From Diplonema japonicum (lineage: Eukaryota; Euglenozoa; Diplonemea; Diplonemida; Diplonemidae), in assembly GCA_964019335.1 (NCBI GenBank), contig OZ025654.1, positions 496,001-560,000 of the forward strand: a stretch of DNA of 64,000 nt, read 5' to 3'. Made by a program: the position numbers and the translations under genes. Of this stretch, positions 46,861 through 57,054 are shown one piece after another. Each line of letters starts with the position of its first letter. Within the stretch, counting starts at the first letter, position 1. Under the pieces are notes generated by a model. It did not search any database. It was not told the DNA's origin and worked only from the letters and a program-made list of their open reading frames with translations.

Positions 46861-47444
46861 TTTTCTCTCTTTTTCTTTTTTTAAATTCCCCGTGTGTGTG
46901 TGTGTTGGGCTGTGTTTCTTTTTTTTTCCCCCTTTTTTTTTTTTTAAAACCTTGGTTTTAGTAAGAAAAACTATTCTTTAAGGAATGCGTTTTTGCGCTC
47001 ACCGGCCGAGTTGAGCGAGTTGTGTATCCCCCCAAACCACTATACCAGAAACCACCACTGGGAGGTCGGAAACATTGGTCCCTAAAAAAAGAAAAATGAA
47101 TAACGAATAAAAAAAAAAGAAAAAAGAAACCAGACTTTACCAGTCGGTACTACAAGTAAGAAATGTTAAGGAGAGGAGAGAGGTGGAGGAGAGAGGAGAA
47201 CCGAGACTGGAAAACAAGGGGAGGGGAGAAAAACAAAAAAAAGAAGACAAGATGGGCGATTGGCTTAGTGTATATTTTTTCTTCTTCTTTCTTTCGACAC
47301 TAGCAGGTTATTTCTTTTTTTTTTTGTTGAAAATGAAAAAAAAGGGGGAGGGATAGGGGAGAAAAAAAAACTGAAAAAGATTTCTAAAGCGAGCTCTTCT
47401 TCTTCTTCTTCTCTCGGTTGTTATCAAAATTAAAAAAAAAAAAA
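46861..47444. other. Spacer upstream of coiled-coil gene 2
   Basis: A (GT)n stretch at about 46,891-46,905. About 46,961-47,010 repeats 7652-7700. No gene was seen. Confidence 0.45.
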
Positions 47445-47497
47445 AATATATATGAGTTAAAGGAAGTCTTTGTGAGACGCCCCCTTGTTCTCATCTT

Positions 47498-50400
47498 CTA
47501 CCTGCACCTATCCCCTTTCAGCAGCGGGTTCTCCTCCTTTGGTGGTCTTGCCGGCCTTCTCCCCAGCCTGGCCGCTCTTTCTCTTCGTTCTCTCGCCCAT
47601 TGTCCTTTCAATGCCTCTAGGTCATGCTTGGTCTTCGGTGATGCAAATATCGCCCTCCTGTTCCATCCGATCACCGCCTTTGTCCTCCCGATGGATCGTA
47701 GTGTGTGCACCCTTGTGCTCGGCTCAGCTGGGAAGGCCCTCCTTCCTTTCACCTTCTCAGTACCCTCCCTAGCTCCCATGTGTGCCAGATCTTCTTCATC
47801 AGTCCATGCAATCTCCTCGCTTTCTGCTGTACTTCTGCGAGATCCCCCAGCTTCCCTCCAAGGGTCTTCCCGGTCACGTTCTCGAAATCCAGTGCCAGCT
47901 CCACCGTCGACACTGACGTGTTTCTGCTGCCTGCATACCAGCGCAGTTGCCGCATCCACCTCAGCACCTCCTTCGTGTACTCCCGTAGGACATCCCCTGC
48001 CGGTAGCTTGCCGAAGTCCTTGTCCGACGGTACTGGGTGTTCTTGACCTTGTGTGATCTCCAGCCACTGGTGTGTGTGGTACACCTCCTGCCTCTTCGCT
48101 TGTAGGGCTGCGTCCCGCTCCCCCACCACCGCCAGCAGGTACCTCTGCGTTCCTTCGAGCCTTTCCCTGACATCCTTCCCTGCTCCCCTTGGCAGGATGC
48201 CATGCAGCTTCGTACACGGTTCCAGCCCCCTGCGCGTCATGCCTTCGTGTTCTTCCCGCTGTTGCACTTCCTTGGCCTTTTCGCACTCCCACAGTGCGTG
48301 CTCCAGCATGTTGGGCAGCTGTTGCTCCTGACCGCAGATGTCGCAGTGTGCCGTCGTGGGTTCGGCCTGCTTAGCTTCTTGCTTCCTCGCCTCCGCAATC
48401 AGCCACTTTTCGGTGTCCTGTCCTTCCTCTTCTTCTTCTTCTTGTTCATCTTCAGCCTCGTCTTCATCCTCGTCTTCTTCTCCTTCCGCCATCGGGATGT
48501 GCTCCACCGTGTCCGTGCGCCATCCCCGTGGGTTGATGTAGAACACTGCCCCCGAGATGATCCTTCGCACGTCCCTTGCTGCAATCGGGTCCGTCACCAC
48601 CAGCTTCCTCCACAGCGCGTTGGTCTCCGCTGCTGCCGCAGCTTCCATGCCCCCCATGGTGCTCCGTTTGCTCATGATTTCCTGTGCTTCCGCCCGCCTG
48701 AGTCGGTCCCTGATGTAGTGCTTGTAGGGCTCCTTTTCCAGTGCGTGGGTGTCCTTCAGCTGTGCCCAGCTTAACTTGATCTGAGGCAGCCACCTTTCCA
48801 TCATGATGCCCACCGGTCCCACCGGTATCTTCTTCCCGCTGTACCGTTTGGCAATGGCGTCGCAGCGTGTCCACAGCTTGTCGTCCTTCTTGCAGGCTCT
48901 GTATAGGAGCATAAGTGCTCTGTATGCGGCTGTCATCTGTGGGTGGCTCGTGTGTCCCGGCAGTGTCACGGATAGTACTGTGCCTGGGTTCCTGGTGCAG
49001 TACTTCTGCCCCCAGAGCGCGTACGTGGTCTCCTTCACCAGCGTGGCCATTTGTCCCGTTTTCGGCGGTGAGAATGGGCAGTCGTAGAGGCAGCTCGGTA
49101 GGATCGTGCTGCTGATGATCTTCGCCTTCTGCTGAAAGGACAACGGCGTTGCTCCCAGCCTGCTCAGCGTCCCGAGTGCCTCCGCCGTCCTGTCGCCGTT
49201 GGTTTGCGGCCTGCCGTCTGTCCGCAGCTTGGCTCCCAGTACTCCTACAGTCCGTGTCGGCTGCAGTTCCTCGCCTTTCACCTTCACCTCCGGTGTCTTC
49301 CTGTTCACTGCAAAGGTCTTCGTCTTCCTGGTGTTGAGCTTCATCCCCACCTGTTTGCAGAAGGCTTCCACTGCGTCTACGCCTTCCTGCAACGCCGCAC
49401 CGAGCCGTGCCAAGAGATATGCATCGTCCGCGTAAGACAGCGAGCGGACCCCTGTGTCGTTCTCCACCTGCTTCATTAGTACCGCCAACAGCGCGTTGAT
49501 GAGTACCACTGAAATCGGGCATCCCTGAAGGATTCCATTGGTTGTGTGGAACTCCTCCCCCACGCCTGCTGCGTACCTGAACCGTCTTCGCATGCCTGCG
49601 TACATTCCTTTCAGTGCCCTGAGGATGCCTGTGTCCATGCCCATGTCCTCCACCAGCTCCAGAACCAGCTGTTGCGGTACACTGTCAAAGCATTTCGCAA
49701 AGTCGAGTGCCACCCCGACTAGCGGTTTCCCCTCCAGAATGGATTCTTCGATGTCAAGGGCGAGGTCCAAAAGTGCGTCCTCTGTCCCGAAACCCGTGCG
49801 GAATCCGTATTGCTTGTCGTGTATCCATTTCTCCTGCCAGATGAGGATATCAGACAGTCGCGCGCATGCCCAGAGTCTGTACACCGCAGATGTGACTGTG
49901 ATAGGCCTGTGCTCCAGTGGTCCCGCATCGTCGCACTTCGGTACGAGGGTAACCAGTGCCGTTTTCATGGCTTCCGGCCACCTCCCCGTTGCTTCGATCG
50001 CATGGAAGAGCATCGCCCAGGCGTCTAGTACTGACTCTGGTAGTTTCCGTAGCTCTAGCATCCTCCACCCGTCGATGCCTGCCGCGCTTTTCTTGCTTTT
50101 CTTTCTGAGCACTTCCCTCAGCCTTGCTCCCGTCAGTTGTGTCCTCTCCATCTCATGCCGTTGCACGAACTTGCTGTACTTTGCCTTGAAGGGGGCATAG
50201 AGGGGCTCCGGTCGGGACTCGTATTTCGCAAAGACGGTCTTCCACGCCTTGCGCATGACGCTGTCGATCAGTCCGGGGGACGCAAAGAGCACCATCCCTT
50301 CCTTGACCGCCCTGGTTCCGTCGCTTTGACGTTTGCCTTTCGCGACTTTTACCAGTCTTGTTGTCTCGCGTCCTGCTGCAACCTCGGCCAGGTATTCTCG

Positions 50401-51846
50401 TCTCCGTGACGTGTTCGCCTCGGTCCTTTTCTTCCGTTCCTCAGCTGCAATTGCGTCTTCCATGTTCAGCGCTGCTGCCAGCATGTCCTCTATGAGAACA
50501 GCGTCGTGCGGCACCGGTTCAGCTGGTACTGCCAGAGCCTTTGCTTCCCTGTTCACGTTTCTTATCGTGTTCAGGGTCGGCTTGCTTAGCCCCTTGTCCT
50601 CAACTGCTTGCTCGAGCTGTTGTTGCAGTGTCCGCGTCTTGAGCTTCAGCTTTTCCAGTCGCGCTTGCCATGTTGTAGCTGCACCCACCGTTCCCGTCGT
50701 CGTTGGTGCACACACTTCCTTCTCCTTTGTGCTGGTGTGTTTGCCTCTTCCGACGTACGCTGCCCTCCCCGGCGTCCCCACTGGTTGGTCTATGAGGAGG
50801 TCTTCGGTGCACCGGGAGAGGGTCTCGAAGGCTTTTGTTATATTTCCTTCGTGCAGGTACTGTCGGAATCCGGCTGCTTCCACTGCTTCGGCTCCTTGTT
50901 CTTCCGTTGGCTCATCTGCCGTCTCCAGACCCCTCGGCAGCATGTATCGTTGTACCGTCATCCTGAATCTGTCGAGCTCAAGTGCAACCGTCAGTGTCCG
51001 GTGATCCGTCCCCTTGATCGCTTGGTTCACTTGGCATCCGGTGATGGCCGGTACTGCCTCCGGACTTGCCAGTATCCTGTCGATCCGCGTGGCGCAGTTC
51101 TCCCGTACAAACGTTGGATCAGGTTGTTTCCCTCTCCATTTTGCGCATAGGTCCGCTGTGTCCGCCCATCCTGCCTGCAGTGCCTTCCGCAGTTCCGGGG
51201 ATCTTGCCTCGTCGGTGTTGAAGTCGCCAACGACGAGTATTGGCACATTGCCGAGCTCCTTCGCCTTCTTCCGCAGGATGTAGTGGAGGAGGGTCTCCCT
51301 CTTTGCGGTCTCTTCACGTCCTGTTCCTGCCGGGCAGTATATCGATATGATATGTAGCCATCTGCGTTTGCCATCGATTGCGACCTGAGTGTGCAGCCAC
51401 CTCCTGCGTTGTTCTTCAGATTGGTCGTTGGTGTCCAGAGAACCTGGCAATGCTGTCCTGGGTTCTCGGATTAGGGTTGCCAGTCCTCCCCTCTGAGCTA
51501 CCCAGTTCGAAGCGATTCCCTCCACCTTCCTTCCCGGCTGCGGCGGTCCCCACATCGGCTTCCACTTCTTCTTCGTCTTCTTCCCGAGCTCCCGCTCCAT
51601 CTCCTGCTGCCCAGCTAAGGTCAGCGCCGTCTCCTGCGTGCAGATCACGTCGACGTCCAGCTTCGTCGTAACCTCCTCTATTTGGTTGCGTAGGGAGGCC
51701 ACGTTCACTGTCGACACGTACATGTTGGGCCCAGGGTTCGGATGTATCCCCTGCGCCGTGAGCCTCGCGAAGTCCTCTTCCTCCTCTGACCCCGGTTTCC
51801 GCCTCCCCGTTTTCAGTTGGGGAGGTTTCCAATGCAGCTCACGCAT
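47498..51846 (-). pseudogene. LINE-1 ORF2: endonuclease-reverse transcriptase, frameshifted near its 3' end
   Basis: The ATG at 51,846 overlaps the end of ORF1 by 34 nt. Residues about 35-290 form an APE-type endonuclease: VDVICTQETALT, SIYCPAG, VVGDFNTD and GTDHRTL. Reverse transcriptase spans about 560-860: GIDGWRMLELRKLP, HRPITVTS, LDFAKCFDSVPQQL, GILQGCPISVVL and the active-site SYADDAYLL (near 805). A C-terminal zinc-finger-like C-x2-C...H-x5-C segment lies near 1165-1190. The frame stops at 47,749 because one T is missing near 47,756; copies at 22 kb and 62.7 kb read on to GDRCR. The encoded protein would nick DNA and copy its RNA at the nick. Confidence 0.92.
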
Positions 51847-53570
51847 TGTTCCCGCCTGCAGTTCTCCATGGCGCACACCCTCGCCCTCCTGCCTTTCAGC
51901 TGGCCATGACATGACCCGCATTGACCCTGTGAGGCTTGGTAGGTCGCAGACCAAGCATGGACATGCACCTTCTGCTTCTTCTTCTCCTTGCCTTGCAGCT
52001 TCCCTTCCGACGAGGTTGTTGGCTTCCTGTGGCCGGGGCTGCTGGGGTCGGGCTTCTTCGGCGACGGGGAGGGTGAGGGAGTCTGGCTCCTCTGTCGCTT
52101 CGGTGACGCTGCCTTGTTCGTGTTCGTGTTCGTGCTTGTCTTTTTCGGGGACACTGCACCTGCCGCCGCCGCCGTCGCAGGCTTCTTCTTCGCCGTCGGC
52201 GTCTCCGTGTTCTGTTCCGGAGTGCCGCTCCTCTGCCGCTTCGGGGATGCAGCGCTTGTCGTGGCTGCTGGGGTCGTCGCGGCCCTGTTCTCCATCGCCC
52301 TGCGTGCCACCTTCCTTAGCGCATCTTTGAGGCGGTCGACTTCGCTCTGCAACTTCGTGACGAGCATTTTGTATTGCTCTAGCTCTGTTGCGTTGATCGT
52401 GGTGTCCTTCTGTTGCTGTTGTTGTTGTTGTTGTTGTTCTTGCTTCTGCGGCTTCTTTGTCTTCTTCTTCTTCTGTTCTGTGGTCGTGTCCGCGGTCGCG
52501 TCCTTCTGCTCCCGTTCCTGCAGCTTCTCGGGGTCGGCGGCCGCCCAGTACTCCTCGCCCTTGTTCTTGCCGTAAAAACAGAGGAACTCGGGCTTGGAGT
52601 ATCGTGTGTCGCAGTTTTCGTTGGGGTCCTTCCTCGTTTCCCCTTTCGCCACCACCATTTGCAGTGGTTGCTGCTTCCACGCCGCCGTCAGCGCCATCCG
52701 GTGCTCCCCCACCTGCACCTCGCCGAACGGGGGCTGCCCTGCCGACTGGACCACCGCCAGTTGCCGCCCCTTCTTCGGGATGACGCGAATGACCGTCGCG
52801 TCCTTCCACCCGTTGTTCCGTAGCAAGCCCTGCACCTGCTCGCCCGTGATCCCGCGTGGCACACTGTGGAGGTCGAACTTTCGTCCGGCCCCTGTTCCCA
52901 CCAGCAAGCCGGCCTCCTGTGCTTTGTGTCTGGCGTCGTCGCTGTCCAGGTTCCCGTCTTGCACCAAACCGAGACCCCTCCCGTTGCTTGTGAGGGTGGC
53001 CGTAGGTCCTCCGATCCCCCGCGCCGCCGCCACGTCCCACGTCCTCAGCCATAGTGGTGGCTGCTTCTCTCGCTTCCTCCTGCGGTCCTCTGCGAACAAG
53101 CCCCCCGCACCAGCCTGCTTCGCCTTCCCTTCTTCGTTGGCCGCCACGTAGACCAGGAGGTCCAGCTTGGTCAGCTGTCCCTTCCAGGCCTCGCCTCTTG
53201 GCTCTGAGATCCCCCGCAGGGTGACTCCCAGCGCCTTGAGTGCCTTCACCGTCTCGTTCTTGGCGTCCGCTTGCACCTTCGCCCACCCGTCCTCCCCGGA
53301 TGCGGCTCTCCACCAGATGGCTCGCAGTACGATCGTGCTGCTGCTGCTGCTGTCGTTGTCGTCGTCCTCGTCCATCCACTTCTCCTGCACCTCCTGCACC
53401 TGACGAGAAGGCCATTCCTTCGCCGTCACCTTCTGCGCTTGCACCGGCTTCACTGACCTCGCCATTCGCGCCACCTGCACCCATGTTGATGATGCTGCCT
53501 CCTTCTGGGGAGTTTGCTCCCCCCCCTTGGGAGGGGACCCAGGGCCACCACGTGGAGGTTCCCCAGCCAT
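51813..53570 (-). CDS. LINE-1 ORF1 protein
   Basis: The 585-residue protein starts MAGEPPRGG. It contains a Q-rich, probably coiled segment (about 390-450), basic low-complexity regions with repeated SPKRQRS motifs, and a C-terminal Cys cluster (CGSCHGQ...CAMENC...CVSCIGN) that could bind zinc and nucleic acid. This is typical for LINE ORF1 proteins that coat the element RNA, although no RRM is evident. The reading frame across this region is the -2 shift of ORF2. The other frame is also open over the same span (to 53,601), but its composition (Arg/Gly/Glu-rich) looks like a shadow. Confidence 0.85.
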   Translation of the reverse strand: MAGEPPRGGPGSPPKGGEQTPQKEAASSTWVQVARMARSVKPVQAQKVTAKEWPSRQVQEVQEKWMDEDDDNDSSSSSTIVLRAIWWRAASGEDGWAKVQADAKNETVKALKALGVTLRGISEPRGEAWKGQLTKLDLLVYVAANEEGKAKQAGAGGLFAEDRRRKREKQPPLWLRTWDVAAARGIGGPTATLTSNGRGLGLVQDGNLDSDDARHKAQEAGLLVGTGAGRKFDLHSVPRGITGEQVQGLLRNNGWKDATVIRVIPKKGRQLAVVQSAGQPPFGEVQVGEHRMALTAAWKQQPLQMVVAKGETRKDPNENCDTRYSKPEFLCFYGKNKGEEYWAAADPEKLQEREQKDATADTTTEQKKKKTKKPQKQEQQQQQQQQQKDTTINATELEQYKMLVTKLQSEVDRLKDALRKVARRAMENRAATTPAATTSAASPKRQRSGTPEQNTETPTAKKKPATAAAAGAVSPKKTSTNTNTNKAASPKRQRSQTPSPSPSPKKPDPSSPGHRKPTTSSEGKLQGKEKKKQKVHVHAWSATYQASQGQCGSCHGQLKGRRARVCAMENCRREQCVSCIGNLPN

Positions 53571-53600
53571 CTTTGATTGCGATTATTTTGATTAATTCCA

Positions 53601-54637
53601 ACCCAAATTACCAGCCCCTTTTTAAAAAAAAAAGAAAGCCGAAGTTGCAGCCAGAAATTTTCAGGGCCACTAACTAAGAAGGGAAACTAGGATGGAGATG
53701 AAGAAAAAGAAGAACGAACGTTAGAAGGGAAGGAGAAGGAAAACAAAAAAAGAAAGTTAGGGTATGCAGGGGGGGGGGGGGGAGGGGGGTAAAAAGACAA
53801 AAAAAAGTCGGCTGATTGTGTTGTTCTACTCTTTTAGCAATAACAATTCTTTTCAAAGTTTGTACTTATGTTTAAAAGAAGTGTGTGTAAACAACAATAA
53901 ATTTGATAAATTTCGGAGAATAATAAATAAATAATAATTATATGAGTTAAAGGAGGTCTTTGTGAAACCTCTGAATAAATTCAAAGTCGTGGCAAATGTT
54001 CCAGTGACACATGAACTGCACAAGGGGGCACTGTAGCTTGGCCCTGAAGCCTCCCAAGATCCCCCATGGAAAGAAAGAGTAGAGGAAATTCTTCCTCTTA
54101 CCTTTTTTTTGGGGGGTTTTGGGTTTCTTTTTCTTCTTGTGGAATACCGTCTTTGTTGGCAACGGACAAGCAAGATTAAGTGAAGGAAAGGTATAGCACC
54201 CCATCCTACTGGCGAATCTGCTTTCTTTTCTATTTTTTTTTTTTTTTTTTTTTTTAGAGAAACGTAATAAAATGTAGTTAAAAAAAATTTAAAGGAAGAA
54301 AGAAAAAAAAAAGGATTTCTTGTATTTTCAGGTTTTCCACGAAAGGTGGGTGGTAAGGGAATGGGAGAAGAAATTCTGCCTAAACAAAGGCGCCAATTTC
54401 CTTTTTTTTCCCCGATATTAATAAAAGGCTCATCAAACTCTAAGGAAGAAAACCTATATGGGTCTGGGGGAGTCATTTTTAACAGTTTCGAAAGAATGTG
54501 AAAAAGTCGATCGTTGGGGGGAATAAAAAGAGCTCCTCACAAAGTACTCCTGTGAAGAACCTGCGGCTATAGTCTCGCAGAGGTGGGTTTTTCCTTTTTT
54601 TTTCTCCCCCCTTTAATGATGAACATATCAAAAAAAG

Positions 54638-54675
<38 letters not shown>

Positions 54676-55744
54676 TGTTGAGCATCGTTATGCCTTACAA
54701 CTAATCTTCTTTTGATAGGAACGAAAGGTTTGTACAAAAACAAAAAAGTTTGTTGTGCAAGGCGTTTTCACCAGATTTTTTTTTTTTTTTTTGGATTAAT
54801 GTGGAAAAAAAGAAAAAAAAAATTGTGCGCACGAGACGGGATTTTACCTAATACATTACGCTGCCATCAACTAGTTTGTAGCCTCGACAACAATGTTGTT
54901 AAGACAAAAAAAAAAACAAAAAAAAAAATAAAGGAAAACGGATAAATTATGGAACTCTTTTTTTCGCTTCGAGCAAACCGATTTGGAACTTTTTTCTACC
55001 TTTTTTTCTTTTTGGCTCTTTAGCTGCTACGGGGGGCCAAAAAAAAAAAAAGAAAACTAAAAAGAAATACGAATTTAACCTGTAACGGAGTAAATATGGA
55101 ACAAACGGCGAAAAGTTTTCGGATTTGGAACTTTTCCGTTGTTTCCGTTTCAGATAAGTAATTCAGAAGCATAGCAAATCTTAAGCAGCATGTTATTCTT
55201 CCTCTTTTTTTTTTTTTTTTCCCGTTCCCCCATCTATAAAAAGAAAAAACAAAAAGAAATCAAGGTTTTCTTTTGTGTTCTTTTCTTTTGTTTCTATTTT
55301 TTTTTTTTTTTCCCTCATTTCCCCCTTTTTTTTTTAAAATTATTATTCCTTCTTTATTTTCTTCTCCTTTCCTTTCTGCCCTTCTCGGGAGTTTCACCCC
55401 CCAGAGTGTTCTTAATATCTCAACGTACACCGTCCCAAGGGGAAAGACCCGAGACGAAGGCCAAAAGGAAAGTTCAGAAAAAAAAGAAATGGGAAGAAGA
55501 AAAAAATAGAAAAGAAGTCATCACATGACGGGGGGGAGGGGGCAACTTGGCCACGACAAAAAAAAAATGAGTCAACTGATTTTGTTTATGCAAGCCAGTA
55601 AAAAAAAAAAAAAAAAAGATTAAAAAATTCTGAAAATTCTTTTTTTTTTTTGGGACTTTAGCCATTTTCTTTTTTCGTTCGTGGGGGAAGGTGAAAGGGG
55701 TAGAGCATATATATATATATTTTTTTTTTTTTTTATCTTACCCC
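53601..55744. repeat. Spacer with family A, B and LINE-1 tail copies
   Basis: About 53,800-53,880 is family B (GTCGGCTGATTGTG, AGCAATAACAATTCTTTTCA). About 53,940-53,975 is a degenerate LINE-1 tail. About 54,741-54,777 is a truncated family B block (TGTGCAAGGCGTTTTCACC). About 54,824-54,905 is family A. About 53,980-54,220 has mixed composition but no supported gene. About 55,190-55,400 is T-rich. Confidence 0.6.
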
Positions 55745-56101
55745 TTAACCCTTAGTGTCATCCTCAGCGTCTCTCAGGATTTCGCCAAGATGGCAGAAAT
55801 CAGTAGCATCTTGATAACTGACTTCATATTCTTCCTTTGGAGCTGCGACCCTAATTGAAACAGCTGTAGGGGGTAGACGGTGCGACAGGCGGAACTCGCA
55901 AGAATCCCCTACCTTGGGCTCCCTGCCAGGATGATTACGATTGGCCTTTACACTACGAATGTCAAAGTTGAAGTTCCCGTACCTGCTGAACACCACGCTG
56001 CTGTCTTGGTTTATTTCCCCCACTACCCCTCGCACACGGCGCTGCGCCCTGACTAGATGCAGCACCGTGCAGCTCAACCGCTTTTCATCAGTATTGTGCA
56101 T
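55745..56101 (-). CDS. Small protein with possible cold-shock-like domain
   Basis: The protein has 118 residues from the ATG at 56,101 (MHNTDEKRL). The core (about 20-85) has RGVVGEINQDSSVVF, YGNFNFDIRSV, VGDSCEFRLSH and TAVSIRV. The order of beta-strands and the GDxxEFxL element recall cold-shock domains of the UNR type, which bind single-stranded RNA. The canonical RNP motifs are weak, so the call is tentative. An acidic tail follows. On the gene strand TTTTTTTTATTGACAG (AG at 56,128-56,129) precedes a 22-A leader and the ATG, which favours this start over the upstream ATG at 56,251. Confidence 0.5.
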   Translation of the reverse strand: MHNTDEKRLSCTVLHLVRAQRRVRGVVGEINQDSSVVFSRYGNFNFDIRSVKANRNHPGREPKVGDSCEFRLSHRLPPTAVSIRVAAPKEEYEVSYQDATDFCHLGEILRDAEDDTKG

Positions 56102-57054
56102 TTCTTTTTTTTTTTTTTTTTTTTTTCCTGTCAATAAAAAAAACCGTTCTGTCATATGGGTGGATTTAAAAAAAAAAAAAAAAAAAAAACTGGGTGAGGT
56201 AAAAGAGGGTAAAGGTAATTTTGTTGCTTTGTTTTGTGCAACCATCAGCATACCTTGTTTCTTCGGTTAAAAAAGGTTATCTTTTGTTGCTATTGTTCGT
56301 GTACGTGCCAGTGTCTGCAGAAAGTTGACAAACAGGGTCGTAAACACGTCAAGAAGAAAAGAGTCGGCTGATTGTTTGTGCAAAGCCGTTTTCACCTACA
56401 GTAGGGGTAAACGGGCAAGCTGCCTCTACTCTTTTTTGCAATAACAATTCTTTTCAAAATTTGTTTACTTGTTCCAGCAAAAAAAAAAAAAAAAAAAAAC
56501 CCTTGACAGGTTTCAACTTGAGCTTTTTTTCAATTTTTTCTTTTCTTTTTTTTTTCTTTTGATTTTGCTTTTTGCCTTTCTTTCTAACCAACGCTCTTCT
56601 TTTGTAGGTTCCATAGGTTTCTAACAAGAAACTCTGGACTAGATATATAAATGAAACGCAATTTGTAATCTTCTGTGAATGACTTTCAAAAAAAAAAAAA
56701 GGGGGATAAGAGGATTGTATTCACCCAGTCAATAAAATCAAAAATAAAATATCAAATCCAAAGACAGAAGACCTCCATACAATAAAAGGGGGAAGAAATG
56801 GTGAAGCGAAGCAAAAAAAAAAAAAAAAAAAAGAATTTGATTTTTCTCACAGCACCAAAAAAAAAAAAAAAAAACATTTTAAAAAAGAGGGGGAACAAAA
56901 AAAAAAAAAAAAAAAAAGGGAGACTGTACGCCCCACAAAAAAAAAAGAAAGCTCGGACAAAAAAAAAAATTGTTGCACAAAAAAAAAAAAAAAAGAATAC
57001 GAACACACGCATGTTTGACAAAAAAAAAAAAAAACAGATACAACAAAAAAACAC
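56102..57054. repeat. Spacer with family B copy and A-runs
   Basis: About 56,361-56,480 is a long family B copy (TTTGTGCAAAGCCGTTTTCA, hairpin, AACGGGCAAGCTGCC, TTGTTCCAGCAAAA). 56,810-57,045 is a series of A-runs on the plus strand, next to the lipase stop codon. No gene was seen. Confidence 0.65.

Larger units (their letters stand above)
47445..53600 (-). mobile_element. Near-complete APE-type non-LTR retrotransposon (LINE-1 of this window)
   Basis: It reads from about 53,600 (5') to 47,445 (3'). It holds ORF1, an ORF2 with endonuclease and reverse transcriptase, and a short 3' tail. The tail ends CTTTAACTCATATATATT on the sense strand and is followed by a T-run. The 5' end is not defined by a second full copy. 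A single missing T near 47,756 shifts ORF2, so this copy is probably inactive. Related pieces lie at 22,024-22,528, 42,580-42,798 and 62,700-64,000. The clade is not assigned. Confidence 0.93.

Noticed and set aside
50333-52575. Several 180-230-codon plus-strand frames over the retrotransposon
   Set aside because: Antisense shadows of LINE-1 ORF1 and ORF2; Ser/Cys/Pro-rich low-complexity translations.
55742-55758. Second piggyBac end (TTAACCCTTAG)
   Set aside because: It coincides with the stop codon of the 55,745-56,101 gene and lacks the ACGCCCAG continuation and a partner end.
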